Origin: RGIG4576 sp964606575
Lineage (GTDB): Bacteria > Bacteroidota > Bacteroidia > Bacteroidales > Muribaculaceae
Direction of reading: 5' to 3'
Length of the DNA: 19,828 nucleotides
Assembly (NCBI GenBank): GCA_964606575.1
Contig: CAZSHA010000043.1
Location: 1-19,828 of the forward strand
Under the pieces are notes generated by a model. It did no database searches. It saw only the letters and a list, made by a program, of their open reading frames with translations, and was not told the DNA's origin. The translations under genes and the position numbers were made by a program. Below are positions 14,471 through 19,828 of the stretch, one piece after another (the stretch's first letter is position 1; the number at the start of each line of letters is the position of its first letter).

Positions 14471-15438
14471 AACGCAATCTACGCATATTGATGCTTGGCG
14501 GAGCTAAGCGGGTGTCGATGGCTCGCCAACTGATACGAGCAGGCAAAGAGCTTGGAGTGAATGTTGAAATTTTCAGCCACGAGCTATCTCCAAACGAACC
14601 TATCGCATCGGTAGGAACGATAATCGTAGGCAAAAAATACACTCACCCTGATACCGACGCCGATTTAGACCGACTCATCAACGAATACCATATAGACGTA
14701 ATTTTACCGTTTATCGACCCTGCCATAGCAGTTGCCGCCCGATGCAAGGAACGCAACCCTGAGGTGTTCATACCAGTAAGCCGCATCGAGCTTGTCAACG
14801 CAATGTTCGACAAGGCGGTAGCAGCACAATGGTTTGAGAAAAACGGAATCACCATTCCGCAAACCTACAGCGAAGACTGCATATCTTATCCCGCTATATT
14901 GAAACCGCGCTGTGGCTCGGCTTCACACGGAATAATCGTAGCCAATAGCGTTAAGGACATAGAAGATGCCGACAACGACCTAAACAGCTACCTGATACAA
15001 GAATATATAGCCGACCGTGATGAATATACGGTGGACTGCTATATAGGCACTGCCGATTCCTCAATCAAGTGCATAGTTCCACGCATACGCCTTGCCACTG
15101 CCGGCGGCGAAGTTATACGTACCGAAACACGCCGTATAACAACGCTCATAGAGCAATCTTGCGAGATATTGAGCAAATTGAAATTCCACGGGCCGGTTAC
15201 ATTGCAATTTATCCACGACAAGCAGAACGACCGATTCTTGCTCATGGAAATCAACCCAAGGCTGGGAGGAGGCGTGATATGCTCAATATTAGCTGGAGCC
15301 GACATTGCTAAAATGATTCTAGAAGAAAGCGAAGACATTAACGCTCTTCCTTGCAATGAATGGCGCGACCGCACACTTATGGCGAGATATTTCCAAGAAG
15401 TAATGTTCTATCAAGACGACAACAATGAAAACGATTGA
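14467..15438 (+). CDS. ATP-grasp ligase in the nonulosonate operon
   Basis: 323 aa of the carbamoyl-phosphate-synthase-large-subunit/PylC-like ATP-grasp superfamily. The N-terminal pre-grasp Rossmann domain starts LRILMLGGAKRVSMAR. The ATP site includes YPAILKPRCGSASHGI with Lys146 and the glycine-rich loop, and IQEYIADRDEYTVD with Glu179. The metal site is MEINPRLGGG (Glu261, Asn263). The superfamily joins a carboxylate, as acyl-phosphate, to an amine or other nucleophile. The substrate is unknown. Overlaps of 4 bp with the upstream gene and 14 bp with the downstream gene tie it to nonulosonate synthesis. It occupies the position where an aminotransferase or acetyltransferase might be expected, so it may install an unusual N-acyl or aminoacyl group (inference). 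Confidence 0.8.
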   Translation: MKRNLRILMLGGAKRVSMARQLIRAGKELGVNVEIFSHELSPNEPIASVGTIIVGKKYTHPDTDADLDRLINEYHIDVILPFIDPAIAVAARCKERNPEVFIPVSRIELVNAMFDKAVAAQWFEKNGITIPQTYSEDCISYPAILKPRCGSASHGIIVANSVKDIEDADNDLNSYLIQEYIADRDEYTVDCYIGTADSSIKCIVPRIRLATAGGEVIRTETRRITTLIEQSCEILSKLKFHGPVTLQFIHDKQNDRFLLMEINPRLGGGVICSILAGADIAKMILEESEDINALPCNEWRDRTLMARYFQEVMFYQDDNNEND

Positions 15439-16438
15439 CAAAGTCATAATTATAGCCGAAGCTGGAGTAAACCATAACGGCAACTTCGAGCTTGCGAAAA
15501 AGATGATTATAGAGGCAAAACAAGCTGGGGCTGATTATGTAAAGTTCCAAACGGCAGTTCCTGAGTTGGTAATATCTTCTATAGCGCCCAAAGCTGAATA
15601 CCAAAAGAAAACTACTGGCAGCGAACAATCACAGTTAGACATGTGCCGTGCCATACACCTGCCGTTAAGCGACTATGCTTTACTCAAAGATATATGCGAT
15701 AAAGAAGGTATCGGATTCATGAGTACTCCTTTTGACTTAGTTTCAATCGACACGCTTGAACCGCTCGACATGGATTACTATAAAATTCCGTCGGGAGAAA
15801 TCACTAATTTGCCATATTTACGCAAAATAGCGTCCAAGGGCAGACCGGTGATAATGTCAACCGGCATGAGCGAAATGGACGAGATAGCCGATGCTATAAA
15901 AATTCTTGAAGACGGAGGGCTATCACGCAAGCAAATCACACTATTGCACTGCAATACGCAATACCCCACCCCAATGGAAGACGTGAATCTCGCCGCAATG
16001 CGTACCATAGGTGACACCTTTGGCGTAACCGTAGGCTATAGCGACCACACGCAAGGCATTGAAATACCTATAGCGGCTGTAGCTATGGGAGCTAAAGTGA
16101 TCGAGAAGCATTTCACACTCGACTGCAACATGGAAGGGCCCGACCACAAGGCATCGCTTGAGCCGCATCAATTGAAAACTATGGTGAATGCCATACGCAA
16201 TGTTGAAAAGGCTATAGGCAGCGAAGCTAAACATGCCTCAACAAGCGAAACGCCCAATAAAGTAGTAGCAAGAAAAAGCATCATAGCTTCACGCGACATA
16301 AAAAAAGGCGAATTGCTCACCGAAGACAACATCACAGTGAAACGCCCAGGAAACGGTATATCTCCTATGCGTTGGGACGAAGTGATAGGCACAACAGCCG
16401 TTCGTGATTTCGCTTACGACGAGTTAATAGAGCTATAA
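15425..16438 (+). CDS. neuB: Nonulosonic acid synthase (N-acetylneuraminate/N,N'-diacetyllegionaminate synthase)
   Basis: 337 aa. Condenses phosphoenolpyruvate with an N-acetylmannosamine-type sugar to give a nine-carbon sialic-type acid. The TIM-barrel domain has IAEAGVNHNG (10-19), KIPSGEITNLPYL (120-132), HCNTQYPTP (175-183) and FTLDCNMEGPDHKASLEP (from 230). The C-terminal SAF (antifreeze-like) domain spans about 280-337 with RKSIIASRDIKKGE and RPGNGISPM. Length is standard. NeuB (Neu5Ac) and LegI (legionaminate) are close relatives, and the context with legB favours LegI, but the residues seen do not settle the substrate. It overlaps the ATP-grasp gene by 14 bp and ends 8 nt before the next gene. 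Confidence 0.93.
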   Translation: MKTIDKVIIIAEAGVNHNGNFELAKKMIIEAKQAGADYVKFQTAVPELVISSIAPKAEYQKKTTGSEQSQLDMCRAIHLPLSDYALLKDICDKEGIGFMSTPFDLVSIDTLEPLDMDYYKIPSGEITNLPYLRKIASKGRPVIMSTGMSEMDEIADAIKILEDGGLSRKQITLLHCNTQYPTPMEDVNLAAMRTIGDTFGVTVGYSDHTQGIEIPIAAVAMGAKVIEKHFTLDCNMEGPDHKASLEPHQLKTMVNAIRNVEKAIGSEAKHASTSETPNKVVARKSIIASRDIKKGELLTEDNITVKRPGNGISPMRWDEVIGTTAVRDFAYDELIEL

Positions 16439-16446
16439 AGATAAGG

Positions 16447-17613
16447 ATGATGAAACGTAAGATATGCGTAGTGACAAGTACTCGTGCCGATTGGGGGTTG
16501 CTTAGCGGTATAGCCAAAGCCCTAAATAGCCGTGACGATATAACTCTACAGATTATAGCTACCAACATGCACCTTTCAGAGAAATTTGGAAGTACATGGA
16601 AAGAAATAGAGCGTGACGGACTGAAAATTGACCGCAAAGTGGCAATGCCTGTCGAAACGGATTCTCCTAGTGGCACTGTAGATGCTATGGGCGAGTGCAT
16701 GAAAGGTATGGCAAAGGCTTTCCAAGAACTAAAGCCCGACATGCTTCTGATTCTTGGCGACCGATATGAGATGCTAGCCGTAGCCTCTACCGCACTCATA
16801 TTCCGCATACCAGTAGCACATATAGCTGGAGGTACTATAAGCGAAGGCGCTTTTGATGAAAGCATCCGCCACTCTATAACGAAAATGAGCCACTTGCACT
16901 TTACCGAAACAGAAGAATGCCGTAGGCGAGTTATTCAACTTGGAGAGAACCCTGCACACGTGTTCAATACTGGTGCAATAGGCATATATAACATAAATCA
17001 CACCGATTTTCTCTCTAAGGAAGAATTGGAGCAAGAACTAGGCACTTCCATTCCTGACAAATCGTTGCTCATAACGTTCCATCCGTCTACACTCGATGAC
17101 ATGCCTCCACGCACGCAATGCGAAAATCTGCTCAAGGCACTCGACTTTCACGATGACATTAAAGTGATTTTTACTTATCCTAACAACGACCCTAACGGAC
17201 AAATCATAATAGAACTTATTGAGGCTTATGCCGCTCAGCATCCCGATCGTTGCATAGTGTTCCCTTCGCTGGGTGCTAGACGTTATCTATCGGCACTGCA
17301 TTATGTTGCTGCGGTAGCAGGCAATTCATCCAGCGGCATTGTGGAAGTGCCTTCAATGCACATTCCTACCCTGAATATCGGTATACGTCAGAAAGGACGC
17401 CAACGAGCTGAATCGGTCACCGACTGCGGTGTGTCGCTAGAAGAAATAAACGCAGGACTCGACCTTGTGCTATCAGAAAAAGAGCGAAATCGGGTCAAGT
17501 CTATACCTAATCCGTATGAACAGCCCGACACTTTGCATAAGATAGTGGAAACAGTGGCAACATTCCCGCTAGAAAATATTATACGCAAACCTTTTTACGA
17601 CATAAATCAATGA
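16447..17613 (+). CDS. neuC: UDP-N-acetylglucosamine-type 2-epimerase (hydrolysing), NeuC/LegG
   Basis: 388 aa, GT-B-like fold. Hydrolyses a UDP- or GDP-linked N-acetylglucosamine-type sugar with inversion at C2, supplying the free manno-sugar for the synthase encoded just upstream. Motifs: STRADWGLL (11-19), LGDRYE (103-108), HIAGG (125-129), ESIRHSITKMSHLH (from 138), GNSSSGIVEVPS (292-303) and NIGIRQKGR. All match the hydrolysing NeuC class and not the non-hydrolysing WecB class. ATGATG at the start leaves two possible first codons. The last codons overlap the CMP-transferase start by 4 bp. As for the synthase, NeuC and LegG cannot be separated by inspection. Confidence 0.92.
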   Translation: MMKRKICVVTSTRADWGLLSGIAKALNSRDDITLQIIATNMHLSEKFGSTWKEIERDGLKIDRKVAMPVETDSPSGTVDAMGECMKGMAKAFQELKPDMLLILGDRYEMLAVASTALIFRIPVAHIAGGTISEGAFDESIRHSITKMSHLHFTETEECRRRVIQLGENPAHVFNTGAIGIYNINHTDFLSKEELEQELGTSIPDKSLLITFHPSTLDDMPPRTQCENLLKALDFHDDIKVIFTYPNNDPNGQIIIELIEAYAAQHPDRCIVFPSLGARRYLSALHYVAAVAGNSSSGIVEVPSMHIPTLNIGIRQKGRQRAESVTDCGVSLEEINAGLDLVLSEKERNRVKSIPNPYEQPDTLHKIVETVATFPLENIIRKPFYDINQ

Positions 17614-18299
17614 AAATTTTATACGTTATACCGGCACGAGGCGGAAGCAAGGGCATCCCAGGTAAAAACATAAAACCGCTAGCTGGGAAACCGCTCATAG
17701 CCTACTCTATTGACGTGGCACGAACGCTTGCCGAGGATGACGACATCTGCGTGACCACCGATGATGAAAATATAATAAGAACGGTGGAAAGCCTAGGGCT
17801 TAAAGTGCCGTTCGTAAGACCTGCAGAACTGGCAACCGACCGAAGCGGCACTTACGAAGTGCTGCTGCACGCACTCGATTTTTACGAGGCAAAGGGTGTT
17901 CATTACGATACAATAGTACTGCTACAACCCACATCGCCATTCCGTACAGCCGATGACGTGAGGGCATGCCTTAATTTGTACACCCCAGATATTGACATGG
18001 TGGTGAGCGTGAAGCCAGCCGCAACCAATCCTTACTACAATGCTTTTGAAACAGATGAGAATGGTTTCCTGCATATTTCTAAAGGCGATGGACTTTACAC
18101 CCGCCGCCAAGATGCCCCTAAAGTGTGGGAATACAACGGAGCCGTTTATGTTATCAACACCAATTCTTTGCGAAAAATGAAACTAGGAGAATTTCCTCGC
18201 CGTCGCATGTGCGAAATGAGCTTAGAGCATTCTATCGACCTCGACACGCCAACCGACTGGCTAATTGCCGAAACACTCCTTACAGTTCCTAATAAATAA
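17610..18299 (+). CDS. neuA: CMP-nonulosonate cytidylyltransferase (NeuA/LegF)
   Basis: 229 aa, the single-domain form. Activates the nine-carbon acid with CTP to give the CMP-sugar used by glycosyltransferases. Motifs: IPARGGSKGIPGKNI (7-21) binds the nucleotide, LLQPTSPFR (104-112) is the family signature, and IDLDTPTDW (209-217) supplies metal-binding aspartates. No C-terminal hydrolase extension is present. It is the last gene of the operon. No convincing terminator hairpin is visible in the 34 bp before the convergent Fic gene. No glycosyltransferase or flippase lies in the window, so the operon only makes the donor. Confidence 0.92.
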   Translation: MKILYVIPARGGSKGIPGKNIKPLAGKPLIAYSIDVARTLAEDDDICVTTDDENIIRTVESLGLKVPFVRPAELATDRSGTYEVLLHALDFYEAKGVHYDTIVLLQPTSPFRTADDVRACLNLYTPDIDMVVSVKPAATNPYYNAFETDENGFLHISKGDGLYTRRQDAPKVWEYNGAVYVINTNSLRKMKLGEFPRRRMCEMSLEHSIDLDTPTDWLIAETLLTVPNK

Positions 18300-18333
18300 A
18301 TCCTTTTTAAGACTACTATACAACCCTCACTCT

Positions 18334-19389
18334 TTACAACTCGCCATCCACTATCTCACTGACTTCCCAATGCCCGCCTTTATTACCGCCTATACGCTTA
18401 ATAAGACCTGCTATGCGAAGTCTTGCGATGTGTTTTCGCACCATGCGGTCTGACATATCTAATTTATCACCCAGACCAGCTGATGTTTCATGCGGATTTA
18501 GCATAATCTGCATCAGAACATCCCATGTGCTATCAGAAATTTCAGGATATTCTCTTTGTATTTTATTAGGAACTTTATTAGGAACTTTATTAGGAACTTC
18601 CTCTGTCGTGTCTGCTACCTTATGTTTTTTAAGCGTTTGCAGAATCTCATTAAGCATAAAGTCTATGAATGGACCGCAATCTACTTTTTTAGAGCTTTCT
18701 CCTATAGCATCATAATATTGCTGTTGATTGGAGTAAACGAGGTTTTCAATAGGCAAGTGTTCAAAAACTGGATGCAATTGTCCCAAAATAAGGGATTGCC
18801 ACATGCGACCCATTCGTCCATTTCCGTCGCTGAAAGGGTGAATAAACTCAAATTCATAATGGAACACACAACTACGTATCAACAAATGATCCTTTGCCGA
18901 CTTCAGCCAAGAGAACAAATCGTCTATCAACATAGGAACTTGTTCTGCAGGAGGAGCTAAGTGTATACATTTGCCACCTTCAAATACCCCCACACCACCT
19001 CTTCGAAACTTACCAGCATCGTCAGTAAGTGCTTCCATCATAACACCATGAGCTTTCAACAAATCTTTCACATTAAATGGGTTTAAAGAGCCGTACAACT
19101 CATAGGTTTTTATAGCATTCTTCACTTCCTGAATCTCACGAATAGGAGCAACCACCTGTTTGCCGTCAATAATGTCGCACACTTGGTCTTCTGAAAGCAT
19201 ATTACCCTCAATAGCAAGTGAGCTATGTATCGTCTTTATACGGTTAGCCTTACGTAATCTCAAGCCATCAGCCTGCTCTAGCCTTATGGCATACCGTTCT
19301 ATTTGTGCTGATATTTCTGCAATTAGGCTGATAGCCTCAGCACTTACCGTAAACGGTGGAACGTAGGTATGTTGGGTGCTTGTTGCCAT
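18334..19389 (-). CDS. Fic family protein (predicted AMP-transferase) with a C-terminal winged helix
   Basis: 351 aa. The Fic core motif HPFSDGNGRMGR (184-195) is complete, with catalytic His184, Asp188 and Arg192. Such enzymes usually transfer AMP from ATP to a hydroxyl on a target protein. An N-terminal inhibitory motif of the [S/T]xxxE[G/N] type is present (Ser57, Glu61, Gly62 in HSSLAIEGN), placing it among self-inhibited class II Fic proteins. PFNVKDLLKAHGVMMEAL and KFRRGGVGV are typical of the DUF4172/Fic-N and core region. After a VPNK-repeat linker (265-276), residues about 280-345 form a winged-helix DNA-binding-like domain (LGDKLDMSDRMVRKHIARLRIAGLIKRIG). The target is unknown. It faces the nonulosonate operon and is transcribed on its own. 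Confidence 0.92.
   Translation of the reverse strand: MATSTQHTYVPPFTVSAEAISLIAEISAQIERYAIRLEQADGLRLRKANRIKTIHSSLAIEGNMLSEDQVCDIIDGKQVVAPIREIQEVKNAIKTYELYGSLNPFNVKDLLKAHGVMMEALTDDAGKFRRGGVGVFEGGKCIHLAPPAEQVPMLIDDLFSWLKSAKDHLLIRSCVFHYEFEFIHPFSDGNGRMGRMWQSLILGQLHPVFEHLPIENLVYSNQQQYYDAIGESSKKVDCGPFIDFMLNEILQTLKKHKVADTTEEVPNKVPNKVPNKIQREYPEISDSTWDVLMQIMLNPHETSAGLGDKLDMSDRMVRKHIARLRIAGLIKRIGGNKGGHWEVSEIVDGEL
18562..18597 (-). repeat. Perfect 12-bp tandem repeat, three copies, in the Fic gene
   Basis: The unit TTTATTAGGAAC (plus strand) occurs three times without mismatch. In frame it encodes three VPNK units in the linker between the Fic core and the winged helix. Copy-number change would lengthen or shorten the linker by four residues without a frameshift. 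Confidence 0.95.
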
Positions 19390-19429
19390 TATTATTCTAT
19401 TTTATATATTCATGGATGCCAGCTGTCAA

Positions 19430-19455
19430 TACGGCTATAAATATTTACAGCCGTA
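19430..19455. promoter_or_regulatory. 26-bp palindrome in the leader of the Fic gene
   Basis: Outer arms TACGGCT (19430-19436) and AGCCGTA (19449-19455) enclose the self-complementary TAAATATTTA (19438-19447), with a single A/C mismatch pair. It lies between the -7 box and the ATG of the Fic gene. It could be an operator dyad, possibly for the Fic protein's own winged helix, or an RNA hairpin. Confidence 0.6.
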
Positions 19456-19467
19456 ACGCATTTAATG

Positions 19468-19475
19468 CAAAGATA
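19468..19475 (-). promoter_or_regulatory. -7 box of the Fic gene
   Basis: Minus-strand TATCTTTG (plus CAAAGATA) fits TAnnTTTG. It implies a leader of about 70 nt that contains the palindrome. No clear -33 TTG was found. Confidence 0.5.
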
Positions 19476-19643
19476 CAAGAAAGAAACGAAAGTGAGTGCG
19501 AAACGGGAAAAGAATGTTGTCTGTTAGCGATTTAACTATGTTTGCCACGATGTTGTTGTGCTGTGGAAAGCCCTAAAAATCGGGAGAGTTAGGGAACGAA
19601 GAATTTTTCTTAAACAAACCGTCTTTTATTCCCGATAAATAAA
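19476..19643. other. Intergenic stretch between Fic gene and the final partial gene
   Basis: The Fic leader, this stretch and the next leader form a gap of about 350 bp with no ORF that looks real. Within it are an inverted repeat CCCTAA/TTAGGG (19571-19576 and 19589-19594) and a small AAGAA/TTCTT hairpin with T-rich DNA just after it. Neither can be assigned a role. Confidence 0.4.
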
Positions 19644-19651
19644 TACCTTTG
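19644..19651 (+). promoter_or_regulatory. -7 box for the final partial gene
   Basis: TACCTTTG fits TAnnTTTG and lies about 90 nt before the ATG at 19741. No -33 TTG is seen at the usual distance. Confidence 0.45.
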
Positions 19652-19740
19652 TGTTAAGTTCAACTATAAGCAACAATAGAAATAGGCTTATAAGTTACTT
19701 ACGGTTGGTTTTAAAATAAAATAAGTTCGCTTGAAATATA

Positions 19741-19828
19741 ATGGCAAAGAAAATTAAAAGCATAGAAGAGCAGATAGAGGATTGGTGTAAAAAACAATTT
19801 AAAGGAGAAAAGTATTACACTAAAACAG
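19741..19828 (+). CDS. 5' end of an unidentified gene (cut by the window edge)
   Basis: The first 29 codons read MAKKIKSIEEQIEDWCKKQF and on to YYTKT, open to the window end. It is lysine- and glutamate-rich with no signal peptide, so it is probably cytoplasmic. The start is supported by a -7 box upstream and by the ATG after a long AT-rich leader. The opening has the look of some restriction or nuclease proteins, but this is too short to name a family. Confidence 0.6.
   Translation, partial: MAKKIKSIEEQIEDWCKKQFKGEKYYTKT

Noticed and set aside
18562..18597. CRISPR-like array
   Set aside because: Units of 12 bp without spacers, in frame inside a coding gene; this is a minisatellite.
19571..19594. 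CCCTAA/TTAGGG pair as a terminator or telomere-like element
   Set aside because: A 6-bp stem with a 12-nt loop and no T run directly after it; common by chance in AT-rich intergenic DNA.

Overview
The window looks like chromosomal DNA of a Bacteroidales bacterium (Bacteroidota; possibly Prevotella- or Muribaculaceae-like, not resolvable from this alone). The supporting signs are Bacteroidota-type promoters (-7 box TAnnTTTG, with a TTG about 20 nt upstream where recognisable), few Shine-Dalgarno sequences, lipoprotein signals of the LGSC/LVGC type, signal peptides ending in A|Q, an abundance of TonB C-terminal domains, and a chitobiase-type repeat protein with a YYNLQG-type C-terminal tail.

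Layout, left to right. (1) 114-2183: a secreted multidomain beta-rich protein closed by a terminator. (2) 2347-5503: two lipoprotein enzymes, a mammalian-type glutaminyl cyclase of the M28 fold and a prolyl oligopeptidase, sharing a promoter and a terminator. (3) 5612-6939: the housekeeping pair pyrH-frr with its own promoter and terminator. (4) 7067-11783, all on the minus strand: a BlaI-type repressor and an M56 (BlaR1-like) membrane metalloprotease that carries a TonB C-terminal domain instead of a penicillin-binding sensor. Upstream of them lie two secreted proteins made only of a signal peptide plus two or five TonB C-terminal domains. Two near-identical TACGA/TCGTA dyads precede blaI, and one sits exactly between its -33 and -7 boxes. 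(5) 12005-13356: a possible 47-aa gene and a secreted Sel1-repeat protein. (6) 13493-18299: a five-gene, mostly overlapping operon for a nonulosonic (sialic/legionaminic-type) sugar: 4,6-dehydratase, ATP-grasp ligase, synthase, UDP-sugar hydrolase/2-epimerase and CMP-sugar synthetase. (7) 18334-19389, minus: a Fic protein with an in-frame 12-bp tandem repeat and a long palindrome in its 5' region. (8) 19741 to the end: the first 29 codons of an unidentified gene.

The most unusual part is region 4. The M56 gene and the two poly-TonB-domain genes share protein and DNA similarity around the transmembrane segment, so the arrays look like derivatives of the back half of an M56-TonB gene whose membrane helix became a cleavable signal peptide. 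The set of BlaI repressor, M56 protease with a TonB domain, and free TonB-domain arrays suggests an envelope-sensing circuit connected to TonB-dependent transport. That function is inference. The second notable point is the ATP-grasp gene inside the nonulosonate operon, which lacks the aminotransferase and acetyltransferase expected for legionaminic acid.
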